From positions 69,611 to 133,610 of the forward strand of contig JAVEZY010000004.1 of assembly GCA_034002745.1 (NCBI GenBank): a stretch of 64,000 nucleotides of DNA, in the 5' to 3' direction. Under the pieces are notes generated by a model. The model ran no database searches. It was not told the origin of the DNA and saw only the letters and a program-made list of their open reading frames with translations. The position numbers and the translations under genes were made by a program. This stretch comes from JAITWN01 sp034002745. GTDB lineage: Bacteria; Pseudomonadota; Gammaproteobacteria; SZUA-140. Within the stretch, counting starts at the first letter, position 1, and each line of letters begins with the position of its first letter. Positions 50,726 through 60,694 of this stretch are shown piece after piece.

Positions 50726-53242
50726 TCACAGTTCGCGCTTGACCTCGATTCTCTCGTAAACCTCGATCTGGTCGCCGGCCCGGACGTCGTTATAGTTGCG
50801 CACGCCGATACCGCACTCGGTACCCGCACGCACCTCGTTGACGTCGTCCTTGAAGCGGCGCAGCGACTCCAGCTCGCCTTCGTAGATGACCACGTTGTCA
50901 CGCAACACGCGGATCGGGTTGCTGCGTCGCACCGCACCCTCGACCACCAGACAGCCGGCGATCTGGCCGAACTTCGGCGAGCGGAACACCTCGCGCACCT
51001 CGGCGAGTCCGACGATCTGCTCGCGGATCTCGGGCGACAGCATGCCCGAGAGCGCCTGCCTCACCTCATCGATCACATCGTAGATGATGCTGTGATAGCG
51101 CAGTTCGACGTTGTTCTCCTCCGCGGCCCGCCGCGCCGCGGCGTCCGCGCGCACGTTGAAGCCGATCACCACGGCGCCCGAGGTGAGCGCGAGGTTGACG
51201 TCGGATTCGGTGATACCGCCGACACCGGAAGCGATAATCTTCACCGAGACCTCGTCGGTGGACAGCTTGATCAGCGACTCGCGCAGCGCCTCGACCGAGC
51301 CCTGGACGTCGCCCTTGATCACCAGATTGACCGAAGCCAGTTCGTCCTTGGCGATCTGCGAGAACACATCCTCCAGGCGGGCCGCCTTGCGGGCCGCGAG
51401 CTTCACATCGCGATACTTGCCCTGGCGGAACAGCGCGATCTCGCGCGCCTTGCGCTCATCCTGCAGGACGTGAACCTCGTCGCCGGCATTGGGCGTGCCG
51501 GACAGACCGAGCACGACCACCGGAATCGACGGGCCAGCCTCGTCGACCGCATGCCCGCTCTCATCGAACAGGGCGCGCACGCGTCCATACTCACCACCGG
51601 CAAGCACCATCTCGCCGCGACGCAGGGTACCGTTCTGCACCAGCACCGTCGCCACCGGACCGCGCCCCTTGTCCAGGGTCGACTCGATGACCGTGCCGGT
51701 TGCCGGCCGGTCCGGGACAGCCTTCAGCTCCATGACCTCGGCCTGGAGCAGGATCGCATCCAGCACCTCGTCCACGCCCTGGCCGGTCTTGGCCGACACG
51801 TGCACGAACATGGTGTCGCCGCCCCACTCCTCGGGCACGACCTGATGACCGACCAGCTCCTGCTTCACCCGATCGGGCTCGGCTTCCGGTTTATCGATCT
51901 TGTTCACTGCGACGATGATCGGCACGCCGGCTGCGCGCGCATGCTGTACCGCCTCGATCGTCTGCGGCATCACGCCGTCGTCGGCAGCCACGATCAGCAC
52001 CACGATGTCCGTCACCTTCGCACCGCGGGCGCGCATCGCCGTGAACGCGGCGTGGCCCGGGGTGTCGAGGAAGGTGATCATGCCGCGCGGCGTCTCGACG
52101 TGATAGGCGCCGATATGCTGGGTGATGCCACCAGCCTCGCCCGCGGCGACGCGCGTGCGGCGGATGTAGTCGAGCAGCGAGGTCTTGCCGTGATCCACGT
52201 GACCCATGATGGTGACCACCGGCGGGCGCGCCACCGGCTCGCCGCCGCTCTCGGTCTCGAACAGTACCTCTTCGACCGCATTGTCCTGAACGGGACGCGC
52301 CTTGTGGCCCATCTCCTCGACGACGATGATCGCAGTCTCCTGATCGAGCACCTGGTTGATGGTGACCATGGTGCCCATGCCCATCATGGTCTTGATGACC
52401 TCGGCGGCCTTCACCGACATCTTCTGCGCCAGTTCGCCGACCGTGATGGTCTGCGGAATCGAAACCTCGCGCACGATCGGCTGCGTGGGCATCTCGAAGC
52501 CATGGCGGGGAGCATTGGCGCCCGGACGTGACCAGCCCTTCTTCTTGCCGCGACCACGCGCCGCACCGCCGCGCGAAGGAGCGACGTGCAGCTCCTCGCG
52601 ACCGTAACGGGTGCCGCTGTCGTCACGCTTCTTGCGCCGCTTGCCCTTCTTGTCGCCGGACTTGTCCTCGGTCGCGGCCGGACGGGGCGCCGCGGCAGGC
52701 TCCTCGGCCGGAACCGGCGGAGCGGCGGCGACTTCCGCCTCTTCGGCTGCCTGCGGCGCGGCCGCTTCGGGCGCGGCCTGCTCCACCGGCTGTTCGGCGG
52801 CGGGCTCCGGAGCGACGGCCTCCACCGCCGGAACCTGCTCCGGCACGGGCTGGCCGATGACGGCCAGTTCCGGCGCCTGCTCTTCCTGCGGCGCCTCGGC
52901 AGCCTCGCTCGCCGCCAGGTCGCCACGCATGGCGTAGGTCCGCTTGCGACGATACTCGACGTTCACCTTGCGGGCCTTCGGCTTGACGCGGCCGGGGCCG
53001 GCCGCCGGCACCGTCTGGCGAAGCTCGCTGACCGTCTTGCGCCGCAGCGTGATCTTCTTGGGCTCACCCTGCGCGGCGGTCTGGGAACCGCTGAGATGCG
53101 TCAGCAGCTCCATCTTTTCCTTGTCGCTGATGGTCTGGTCCGCATCGGTGATCGGTAGACCGGCCTCGCCCAACTGAGAAATCAGCCGGTCGACGGGAAT
53201 GCCGACCACCTCCGCGAGCTGTCTTACCGTTACGTCTGCCAT
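50726..53242 (-). CDS. infB: Translation initiation factor IF-2
   Basis: An 838-residue GTPase. The N-terminal domain (MADVTVRQLAEVVGIPVDRL) is followed by a long Ala/Pro/Glu-rich, then basic linker. The G domain has VTIMGHVDHGKTSLLDYIRR, DTPGHAAFTAMRARGAKVTD and NKIDKPEAEPDRVKQEL. The C-terminal domains are complete. The ATG at 53242 is chosen from homology; an ATG at 53302 would add 20 unrelated residues. Confidence 0.97.
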   Translation of the reverse strand: MADVTVRQLAEVVGIPVDRLISQLGEAGLPITDADQTISDKEKMELLTHLSGSQTAAQGEPKKITLRRKTVSELRQTVPAAGPGRVKPKARKVNVEYRRKRTYAMRGDLAASEAAEAPQEEQAPELAVIGQPVPEQVPAVEAVAPEPAAEQPVEQAAPEAAAPQAAEEAEVAAAPPVPAEEPAAAPRPAATEDKSGDKKGKRRKKRDDSGTRYGREELHVAPSRGGAARGRGKKKGWSRPGANAPRHGFEMPTQPIVREVSIPQTITVGELAQKMSVKAAEVIKTMMGMGTMVTINQVLDQETAIIVVEEMGHKARPVQDNAVEEVLFETESGGEPVARPPVVTIMGHVDHGKTSLLDYIRRTRVAAGEAGGITQHIGAYHVETPRGMITFLDTPGHAAFTAMRARGAKVTDIVVLIVAADDGVMPQTIEAVQHARAAGVPIIVAVNKIDKPEAEPDRVKQELVGHQVVPEEWGGDTMFVHVSAKTGQGVDEVLDAILLQAEVMELKAVPDRPATGTVIESTLDKGRGPVATVLVQNGTLRRGEMVLAGGEYGRVRALFDESGHAVDEAGPSIPVVVLGLSGTPNAGDEVHVLQDERKAREIALFRQGKYRDVKLAARKAARLEDVFSQIAKDELASVNLVIKGDVQGSVEALRESLIKLSTDEVSVKIIASGVGGITESDVNLALTSGAVVIGFNVRADAAARRAAEENNVELRYHSIIYDVIDEVRQALSGMLSPEIREQIVGLAEVREVFRSPKFGQIAGCLVVEGAVRRSNPIRVLRDNVVIYEGELESLRRFKDDVNEVRAGTECGIGVRNYNDVRAGDQIEVYERIEVKREL

Positions 53243-53316
53243 ATTCGCAATCTGTACCTTTGTGTTCGGATGTCGTCCCGCCGCGCGGAAACGTGTGAGC
53301 AAAGCGCCGCGTCAGA

Positions 53317-54810
53317 TCATTCGGCGGCCTGGCCTTCCTCCGCGAACCACGGCGCGCGCGCGGCCATGATCAGCTGGCTTGCCCTTTCCCTGTCCATGCC
53401 CTCGATCTCCAACAGATCGTCCACCGCCTGCTCCGCCAGATCCTCCTGGCTGAGGATGCCCATTTCCGCCAGCTTCTCGGCCAGCTCGGGATCCATGCCT
53501 TCCAGTTCGAGCAGACCTTCGCCGGACGCCGTGCCTTCGCCGGCGATGGCCCGGGTCAGCAGCACATCACGCGCCCGCTCGCGCAGTTCCTGCACGATGT
53601 CCTCATCGAATTCCTCGATCTCCAGCAGCTCCTTGGTCGGAACGTAGGCGATCTCCTCGATGCTGGAGAAACCCTCCTGCACGATGATGAGAGCGATCTC
53701 CTCGTCGACGTCGAGCTGCTCCATGAACATCCGGCGCAGGGCCTCCGCTTCGGCCTCGCTCTTCTCCTCGGCCTGGGCCTCGGTCATGATGTTCAGTTCC
53801 CAGCCCGAGAGCTGGCTGGCAAGCCGCACGTTCTGCCCGCCGCGGCCGATCGCCTGCGACAGATGCTCCTCCTTGACGGCGAGATCCATGCTGCCCCTTT
53901 CCTCGTCGACCACGATCGACTCGACCTCGGCCGGAGACATCGCATTGATCACGAACTGGGCCGGGTTCTCGTCCCAGAGGATGATGTCGATGCGTTCGCC
54001 AGCGAGCTCGTTCGACACGCTCTGCACGCGCGAGCCGCGCATACCGACGCAGGCGCCGACCGGATCGATGCGCTCGTCATTGGTCTTGACCGCGATCTTG
54101 GCGCGCGAACCCGGATCGCGCGCCGCACTGACGATATCGATCAACTGCTCGCCCACCTCCGGCACCTCGAGGCGGAACAGCTCGATCAACAGCTCGGGCG
54201 CGGTACGGCTGACCAGCAGCTGCGGTCCGCGGGTCTCGCTGCGCACCTGGCGCAGATAGACACGGATGCGATCGCCGGGACGTACCGATTCGCGGGGAAT
54301 GAGGTCCTCGCGCGGCAGCAGCGCCTCGGCGTTGCCGCCGATGTCCAGGATCACATTGCCACGGTCGATGCGCTTGACCACGCCCGTCAGCAGCTCGCCG
54401 ACGCGGTTCTCGAACTGCGCGACGACGTGCGCGCGTTCGGCTTCGCGCACCTTCTGAATGATGACCTGCTTCGCGGTCTGCGCGGCGATGCGACCGAATT
54501 CGACCGACTCGATCTGCTCCTCGATGTAATCGCCGGGCTGCACGCCGGGCTTCTTCGCGCTCGCCTCGGTCAGCGTGAGCTGCGCCTCGGGATTCTCGAT
54601 CTCGGCGTCGTCCTCGAGCACCTGCCAGCGGCGGAAGGTCGTGTAATCGCCCGTGCTCCGGTCGATCGCGACACGCACATCCACTTCATCCGTGTAGCGC
54701 TTCTTGGTCGCGGCGGCGAGCGCCGACTCGAGCGCACCAACGATGACTTCCTTCGCGATGCCGCGCTCGTTCGATACCGCATCGACGACCAACAGTATTT
54801 CCTTGCTCAT
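53317..54810 (-). CDS. nusA: Transcription termination/antitermination protein NusA
   Basis: A 497-residue RNA-polymerase-binding factor. N-terminal domain MSKEILLVVDAVSNERGIAK, S1 domain near LTGVVKRIDRGNVILDIGGN, then KH domains with VGACVGMRGSRVQSVSNELA, and two C-terminal acidic repeats (LAEKLAEMGILSQEDLAEQA). Length is normal. It lies between rimP and infB. Confidence 0.97.
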   Translation of the reverse strand: MSKEILLVVDAVSNERGIAKEVIVGALESALAAATKKRYTDEVDVRVAIDRSTGDYTTFRRWQVLEDDAEIENPEAQLTLTEASAKKPGVQPGDYIEEQIESVEFGRIAAQTAKQVIIQKVREAERAHVVAQFENRVGELLTGVVKRIDRGNVILDIGGNAEALLPREDLIPRESVRPGDRIRVYLRQVRSETRGPQLLVSRTAPELLIELFRLEVPEVGEQLIDIVSAARDPGSRAKIAVKTNDERIDPVGACVGMRGSRVQSVSNELAGERIDIILWDENPAQFVINAMSPAEVESIVVDEERGSMDLAVKEEHLSQAIGRGGQNVRLASQLSGWELNIMTEAQAEEKSEAEAEALRRMFMEQLDVDEEIALIIVQEGFSSIEEIAYVPTKELLEIEEFDEDIVQELRERARDVLLTRAIAGEGTASGEGLLELEGMDPELAEKLAEMGILSQEDLAEQAVDDLLEIEGMDRERASQLIMAARAPWFAEEGQAAE

Positions 54811-54876
54811 CTCAAGCCTCTGCAAACGCCTGGTTCCGTATCCCCGGGAACCGCCCGGATTACCGCTAGACCCGCC

Positions 54877-55341
54877 TCAGATATCGGGGATCAGCCGCGC
54901 CTTCTCGATGCGATCCAAAGGAAGCGCCACTTCCTGCCCTTCCATCTCCAGCACCACATCGCTGCCGCGCAGTCCCCGCAGCAGCCCCTTGAAATTCCGC
55001 TGTCCATTGATCGGTCCGTCGGTGCGCAGACGGACGTTGTGTCCGCTGAACCGCTCGAAATCACGCGCGGTACCGAGCGGCCGATCGAGCCCCGGCGATG
55101 ACACCTCGAGCACGTACGATCCGGAGATCACGTCCTCGACGTCCAGCACTCCGCTGACCTGATGACTGACGCGTTCGCAGTCACTCACCGTCACGCCTTC
55201 CTCGCGGTCGATGTAGATCCGCAGGAGCTGTCCGCCGCCACCGCCACGCATCACGTGTTCGATCGCGACCAGCTCGCAGCCGAGCATATTCACCGTCGGT
55301 TCGAGTAGCGCCCGCAATCCGTTATCGCTGTGCAGCTTCAT
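54877..55341 (-). CDS. rimP: Ribosome maturation factor RimP
   Basis: A 154-residue protein needed for 30S assembly. It shows LLEPTVNMLGCELVAIEHV, LRIYIDREEGVTVSDCERVS and YVLEVSSPGLDRPLGTARDF, with the C-terminal SH3-like part EVALPLDRIEKARL. It is the first coding gene after a long leader with its own strong promoter. Confidence 0.96.
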   Translation of the reverse strand: MKLHSDNGLRALLEPTVNMLGCELVAIEHVMRGGGGGQLLRIYIDREEGVTVSDCERVSHQVSGVLDVEDVISGSYVLEVSSPGLDRPLGTARDFERFSGHNVRLRTDGPINGQRNFKGLLRGLRGSDVVLEMEGQEVALPLDRIEKARLIPDI

Positions 55342-55352
55342 CTGTCACTGCC

Positions 55353-55381
55353 AAAAACAAAAAGTGGGCCTATAGGCCCAC
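55353..55381 (-). terminator. Terminator-like hairpin in the rimP leader
   Basis: A perfect 18-bp palindrome GTGGGCCTATAGGCCCAC (55364-55381) is followed in the minus direction by TTTTTGTTTTT. It lies 12 bp before rimP, downstream of the promoter at 55600, so it would attenuate transcription into rimP-nusA-infB. Confidence 0.8.
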
Positions 55382-55599
55382 CCCGTCACGCGGCAAGAAC
55401 CACTGCCGCGGCCATTATAACCGGCCCCTCGAGGGGCAGCCGCCGTTACTCGACCGTTGAAAAACTCTCCGGGAGGCGCATCCTGGCGCTGGAAGCGAAG
55501 TACTCATTCATGCGCCTGACATCCCTGATCACGCCCTTCAACGGTCCATCCAACCCGCGACTCATCCGCCCGGCAGAAACACCCCCGGCGGGGACGGTT

Positions 55600-55628
55600 A
55601 TTATAGGAGCATGTTTTTCTTTTTTCAA
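55600..55628 (-). promoter_or_regulatory. Consensus sigma-70 promoter of the rimP-nusA operon
   Basis: TTGAAA (-35, 55623-55628) and TATAAT (-10, 55600-55605) are separated by exactly 17 bp on the minus strand. Transcription would start near 55593 and run through a leader of about 250 nt before rimP. Confidence 0.85.
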
Positions 55629-55629
55629 T

Positions 55630-55837
55630 AAAGACTTATACGCACAAAAAAGCCACGGGATCAGCAACCTGCATGAGCCACCGAGCTCATTCAGCATGCA
55701 TTCCGCGGCCAGCATCACGCAACGCCCGGCGCGTGCCAGGGCCACCACCCGCACGCAACGGGCAAAAATCAGGCCGTGGCGCCGCGCATCTCGTGCGTCG
55801 CCGCCGAAGACGCTGACGATGCTCGCCGTCAAACGCC
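55630..55837. other. Non-coding stretch between rimP promoter and the efflux operon
   Basis: I see no gene I can support here. A minus-strand frame (55446-55841) crosses the promoter and leader and resembles no protein. In the E. coli layout a tRNA precedes rimP; none is visible here. Confidence 0.5.
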
Positions 55838-57241
55838 TCACATGGACCCGCGGCCCCCTCCCCAGCCACCACCGAGCGCCCGGAACAGGGCGACCTGGGC
55901 GCGCAGGCGCTCGGCTCGCAGCTGGACTTCGGAGTCGCGCGCCTGATAGAGGGTGCGCTGCGCATCAAGCACGGCAAGCAGATCGGCGGCGCCAGCGCGG
56001 TAACGCGTCTCGGCGAGCGACAGGGCGGTTTCCGCCTCCCGGCGCGCCTCGGTCTGCCACCGCGCCTGTTCCTGAAGCGCTTCGAGATCGGCGAGCACCG
56101 TGTCGACATCGGCGAAGGCGGCGAGGATGGCGGCGCGGTATCCATGCAGCAACTCCCGGTGCCGCGATTCGGCCAGATCGCGGTTCGCGGCCAGGCGTCC
56201 GGAATTGAAGATCGGCATCGCGAGCGCCGAGGCCACGCTCCACAGTGGATCCCCATCGAACAGCGTCGACAGTTCATCACTGCGCAGGCCCAGGGAACCC
56301 GTCAGGCGCAGGCTCGGATACAGCGCAGAACGCGCGATCGCGATGTCGGCCTCGGCGGCGATCAGCTCCATCTCCGCGCGGCGGATGTCGGGTCGACGCT
56401 GCAGGAGTTCGGCCGGCAGGCCCGGCGCCACCTCCGGCACGGCCATGCCAGTCAGCCCCGGGGCAGCGACGTCGAAACCCTGTGGTGTCTCCCCGAGCAG
56501 GAGGGCGAGCGCCGCGCGCGCCTCCCGTTCCTGCTGCTCCAGCGCGGGAATGCCGGCGCGCTGCTGGGCGACCGCAGCGCGCTGCTGCGCAAGATCGAGC
56601 GGAGAGGCGGAACCAAAGCGCTCGCGCACTTCGACCAGACGCAACACGCCCTCGGCGACTTCCAGATTGAGCCGGGCAACGGCGATGCGCTCGCGCAGGG
56701 ACAGTATCTGCAGATAGACATCGGCGACGCCCGCGGACAGGGTCAGCGCCACCGTCTCCTGGTCGTGCACACTCGCGGCCACCAGCGCCCGCGCGGCGGC
56801 CCGGTCCGCGCTGTTGCGGCCCCACAGATCGACCTCGTAGGCAGCGCCCAGCGAAAGCCCGAAAATCGATCCCGCGCCGCCACCGATGGCGCCCGAACGC
56901 CCCGCATCCGCGGCGAAGTCGAGTTCGGGAAGCAGCGAAGCACCGGCGATCCGCGCCCGGGCCTCGGCCTGCAGGATGCGCTCCCAGGCGGCGGCGAGAT
57001 CCGGGCTGGACTCCCGCGCCCGCTCGATCAGCGCATCGAGTTCGCCGCTGCCGAAGCCACGCCACCAGTCGGCTTCGGGCCACAGCGCTTCATCGACGCT
57101 CACCCGGCTCCATTCGAGCGGCACCTCCACCACGGCATCGGGCTCCGCGGGCCGAAAGGTGGCGCATCCCGCGAGCAGCGCCGCAGACAGCGCCGCGATC
57201 ATGCCCGCCCGCAGCAGCGCAGGCGCGGACTTTCGTTTCAT
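55838..57241 (-). CDS. TolC/OprM-family outer-membrane efflux lipoprotein
   Basis: A 467-residue outer-membrane channel of the NodT/OprM group. A signal peptide with lipobox (ALLAGCATF) is followed by two repeats of the OEP domain: WERILQAEARARIAGASLLP and LQRRPDIRRAEMELIAAEAD, the second being the family hallmark. The Gly-rich tail (GGGWGGGRGSM) is unusual. It is the last gene of macA-macB-this operon. ATG at 57259 is an alternative start. Confidence 0.92.
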   Translation of the reverse strand: MKRKSAPALLRAGMIAALSAALLAGCATFRPAEPDAVVEVPLEWSRVSVDEALWPEADWWRGFGSGELDALIERARESSPDLAAAWERILQAEARARIAGASLLPELDFAADAGRSGAIGGGAGSIFGLSLGAAYEVDLWGRNSADRAAARALVAASVHDQETVALTLSAGVADVYLQILSLRERIAVARLNLEVAEGVLRLVEVRERFGSASPLDLAQQRAAVAQQRAGIPALEQQEREARAALALLLGETPQGFDVAAPGLTGMAVPEVAPGLPAELLQRRPDIRRAEMELIAAEADIAIARSALYPSLRLTGSLGLRSDELSTLFDGDPLWSVASALAMPIFNSGRLAANRDLAESRHRELLHGYRAAILAAFADVDTVLADLEALQEQARWQTEARREAETALSLAETRYRAGAADLLAVLDAQRTLYQARDSEVQLRAERLRAQVALFRALGGGWGGGRGSM

Positions 57242-57260
57242 CTCATCGTCCCGAGTCATC

Positions 57261-59264
57261 TCAATCGCTGGCAAGGGCCACCACCGGATCCAGGCGGGAT
57301 GCCTTGCGCGCCGGCACATAGCCGAAGATCAGGCCGGTCGCGAAGGCGCAGCCGAAGGCCAGCAGCACCGGACCGGTGGTGAACTGGATCGAGGTGCCAA
57401 AGGCCTGCAGCGCCGCTGCGGTAGCGAGCCCTCCGATCACCCCGACGGCGCCGCCGATCGCGGACACCACCATGGCTTCAGTGAGGAACTGCTGCATGAT
57501 GTTGCGCTGACGGGCGCCGGCGGCCATGCGGATACCGATCTCGCGGGTACGCTCGGTCACGTTCACCAGCATGATGTTCATCACCCCGATACCGCCGACC
57601 AGCAGGGAAATCGCGGCAATGGAGCCCAGCAGCCTGGTCAGCGTGTCCTGGGTCTCGGACGCGGTGTCGATGAGCGATGCCATGTTGCGGATGCGGAAAT
57701 CCTCCGTACCGTGACGGATCGCGAGCAGATCCGATACTTCCTGCTGGGTAGCGTCGATGAGCGAAACGTCATCGACAGCGATGGTGACAGCGCGCAAATG
57801 GTGCTGGCCGAACAGGCGCATGCCGCCGGTGGTATAGGGAACGAACACGACATCGTCCTGATCCATGCCCCAGACCGATGCGCCCTTGGTATCCATGACA
57901 CCGATGACCTGGAACAACACGCTGTTGATCAGCACGTACTCCCCGACCGCGCCACCGCCGGGAAACACGTTATCGGCGACGGTACGCCCGAGCACCGCCA
58001 CGGTGGCGTAATCGAACACGTCGTCCGCATCGAAGAACGTCCCTTCGACCGGATACCAGCTGCGGGCCAGGGGAAAATCATGCCCGGTAGCCGTCGCCTG
58101 GGTCTGCACGTCGAAGTTGTCCACCCGAACGGTGACCCGCCCTTCCAGTTCCGGGACCGCCGCAATCACGTTCGGCACTTCTGCCATCGCCGCGGCATCG
58201 GCGGGAGTCAGCGTGGCGATGTCGTCGCCGCGTCCGCGCACATTGGGCGCTCCCGGACGCACGATGAGGAGGTTCGTTCCCATGGCGCTGATGCGGTCGA
58301 GCACTGCCTGCGAAGAGCCGTTGCCGACGGCGAGCATGACGATCACCGAACCCACGCCGATCACGATGCCGAGCAGCGTGAGCACGGTGCGAAAGAAATT
58401 GGCGCGCAGTGCACGCAGCGCCGTCCGGACGGCCTCGTGCGCATCGCTGATGATGGAGCCGCGCGTGGCCGCGCCGGCATCCGGAACGGGGCTGGCCGCC
58501 TGCTCCGGCGCCCCCGAGCTCTCGGCCGCGGGCTGGCGCCGGTCGGCGACGACGCGGCCATCGCTGATCTCGATGACCCGGCGCGCATGAGCCGCGACCT
58601 CGCGGTCATGGGTGATGAGAATCACCGTATGTCCGCGCGCAGCCAGATCCTCGAGCAGCGCCAGCACTTCGCGTCCGCTGCGGCTATCGAGCGCGCCGGT
58701 AGGCTCATCGGCAAGAATGATACGGCCGCCGTTCATCAGCGCCCGTGCGATGGACACGCGCTGCTGCTGACCGCCCGAGAGCTGGCTGGGACGATGATGC
58801 AGCCGTTCGCCGAGTCCGAGCGTCTCGAGCAGTTCGGCCGCGCGGCGCCGCCGCTGCTCCGGGGGCATGCCCAGATACACGGCCGGCACTTCCACGTTCT
58901 CGAGCGCGGTAGCGGTGGAAATGAGGTTGTAGCTCTGGAACACGAAGCCGAACGCTTCGCGCCGCAGTTGCGCGAGATCGTCCGGCGACATCGACGACAC
59001 ATCGCGCCCCATGAACTGATACTGTCCGCCGCTCGGCCGGTCCAGGCAGCCGAGAATGTTCATCAGTGTCGACTTTCCTGACCCCGAGGCGCCCACCAAC
59101 GCAACGAATTCCCCGGGATGGATCGTCAGCGTGATGCCATGCAGCACCTGCACCGCCAGTTCACCATTGCGGAAGGTCCTGGTGATGTCGCGCAGCTCGA
59201 TGAGCGGAGCGGACTCGGGCCTGGCGGCCTCCGCGGGATCCGGGCTGATGATGGGTACGCTCAT
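57261..59264 (-). CDS. macB: MacB-type ABC transporter (ATPase-permease fusion)
   Basis: A 667-residue protein. The N-terminal ATPase has Walker A GASGSGKSTLMNILG, signature LSGGQQQRVSIARALM and Walker B ILADEPTGALDS. A linker of about 35 residues (Ala/Pro/Ser-rich) leads to the first membrane helix, a periplasmic domain and three C-terminal helices with NVTERTREIGIRMAAGARQR. MacB works with MacA and an outer-membrane channel to export macrolides, peptides or siderophores; the cargo is unknown here. It overlaps macA by 4 bp. Confidence 0.95.
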   Translation of the reverse strand: MSVPIISPDPAEAARPESAPLIELRDITRTFRNGELAVQVLHGITLTIHPGEFVALVGASGSGKSTLMNILGCLDRPSGGQYQFMGRDVSSMSPDDLAQLRREAFGFVFQSYNLISTATALENVEVPAVYLGMPPEQRRRRAAELLETLGLGERLHHRPSQLSGGQQQRVSIARALMNGGRIILADEPTGALDSRSGREVLALLEDLAARGHTVILITHDREVAAHARRVIEISDGRVVADRRQPAAESSGAPEQAASPVPDAGAATRGSIISDAHEAVRTALRALRANFFRTVLTLLGIVIGVGSVIVMLAVGNGSSQAVLDRISAMGTNLLIVRPGAPNVRGRGDDIATLTPADAAAMAEVPNVIAAVPELEGRVTVRVDNFDVQTQATATGHDFPLARSWYPVEGTFFDADDVFDYATVAVLGRTVADNVFPGGGAVGEYVLINSVLFQVIGVMDTKGASVWGMDQDDVVFVPYTTGGMRLFGQHHLRAVTIAVDDVSLIDATQQEVSDLLAIRHGTEDFRIRNMASLIDTASETQDTLTRLLGSIAAISLLVGGIGVMNIMLVNVTERTREIGIRMAAGARQRNIMQQFLTEAMVVSAIGGAVGVIGGLATAAALQAFGTSIQFTTGPVLLAFGCAFATGLIFGYVPARKASRLDPVVALASD

Positions 59265-60460
59265 AGCCGGGGAGGCGGTCCGGAACGCTGCTCCGCCTGA
59301 CCGGGCGCTGATGAACGCCGTTCGCCGACGATCACCCGCTCACCGGCGTCGAGGCCGGAGACGATCTGCACCGAGACACGATTGCTCACGCCCGTGACCA
59401 CCGCGCGCTCCTCGATGTCACCGCGTTCGTTTGTCACCCTGACGTAGGCGGCGGAATCCGGCCGGCCGTTGCTGCCGGCGGCGCCCGCAGCCACCGGGGT
59501 CGCGCCGGCACTGCCTGCAAGACGCTGGATTGCATTCGCTGGAATCACCACCGTGTCCCTGGCAGCGGACACCACAAAGAACACCTGTGCCGTCATCTGC
59601 GTCATCAGACTGCGCTCTGAATTCGGCACATCGAACAGCGCGTTGTAGAGCACGACGTTGTTCAGGACCTCCGGTGTCGGCATGATCTGGCGCAGCGTGC
59701 CGTAATAGCGCTCGCTGCGATTGCCGAGCGTGGTGAAATAAACGTCCATACCGAGGCGCAGCTTCCCCACATCCGCCTCCGAGACCTGAGTCTGCACCGT
59801 CATCACCGACAGATCGGCGATCCGCAGCACGATCGGCGCCTGCTGGTTGGCATTCAGCGTCTGGCCCTGGCGCGCACTCAGCGACACCACGGTACCGCTC
59901 ATGGGGGCATAGATCTTGGTATAACCGAGATTGGCCTCGTCGCCGCTCAGGGTCGACTCGGTCTGTTCGATCTGGGCGGCCAGCGCCTCGATCTGTGCCT
60001 CGATGGAGCGCAGATTGGCCTCGGCCGACTGCAGCGCCTCGGTGGTGGTCGCGTTTTCTTTCATGAGGTTCTGCTGGCGCTGGTACTGATGCCCGGCCAG
60101 GGTGAGCTGCGCCCTGCGCTCGAGAAGCTGGGCGCGCTGGTTGCGCAACTGGGCGCGGCTGGCTTCCACACGGGACAGATAGATCGAGGGATCGATCTCG
60201 GCCAGCAGATCCCCGGCCTCGACGGTGTCACCCACGTCCACGTGCAGCTTCATGAGCTGCCCCGAGACCTGAGTGCCGACATCCACATAGTCCCGCGGCT
60301 GCAGCGTACCGCTGGCGGTGACCAGATCCTCGATGTCACCCTGCCTGGCCACTGCAGTGATCCACTGGCCCCCGGTTTCCGCCGGCCAGAAGCGAAACAC
60401 CGCAGCGCCCAGCAGCAAACCGGCACCGAGGATGATCAGAACAGCCTTGAAACGTCCCAT
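59261..60460 (-). CDS. macA: MacA-type periplasmic adaptor (HlyD family)
   Basis: A 399-residue membrane-fusion protein. One N-terminal helix (FKAVLIILGAGLLLGAAVFR) is followed by a lipoyl half (VTASGTLQPRDYVDVGTQVS), a helical hairpin with repeated Gln/Glu (LLERRAQLTLAGHQYQRQQN), and the beta-barrel part. GGCGGGATA precedes the ATG at 60460. It bridges MacB and the TolC-like channel encoded in the same operon. Confidence 0.94.
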   Translation of the reverse strand: MGRFKAVLIILGAGLLLGAAVFRFWPAETGGQWITAVARQGDIEDLVTASGTLQPRDYVDVGTQVSGQLMKLHVDVGDTVEAGDLLAEIDPSIYLSRVEASRAQLRNQRAQLLERRAQLTLAGHQYQRQQNLMKENATTTEALQSAEANLRSIEAQIEALAAQIEQTESTLSGDEANLGYTKIYAPMSGTVVSLSARQGQTLNANQQAPIVLRIADLSVMTVQTQVSEADVGKLRLGMDVYFTTLGNRSERYYGTLRQIMPTPEVLNNVVLYNALFDVPNSERSLMTQMTAQVFFVVSAARDTVVIPANAIQRLAGSAGATPVAAGAAGSNGRPDSAAYVRVTNERGDIEERAVVTGVSNRVSVQIVSGLDAGERVIVGERRSSAPGQAEQRSGPPPRL

Positions 60461-60694
60461 TATCCCGCCACATCCGTATCTTCGTACGGGCACACTCTAG
60501 GACAGCGGCAAGGACGGGATCAATCCGTTTTACAAATATTTACACGGCAACCGAACGGACGTCGGCAGCAGATAGGCCAATCCGCCTGCCCACTGCCAGC
60601 AGCCCGCCTGCCGTCTGACAATGTCGATCGCGGGTAGACCGACGCGCCTCATCGACCGCCTGGTTCCGGCCGATGAGACACTGGGAATCGCTGA

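Noticed and set aside
55446..55841. Minus-strand frame of 131 residues upstream of rimP
   Set aside because: It spans the consensus promoter and leader of the rimP operon and resembles no protein family.
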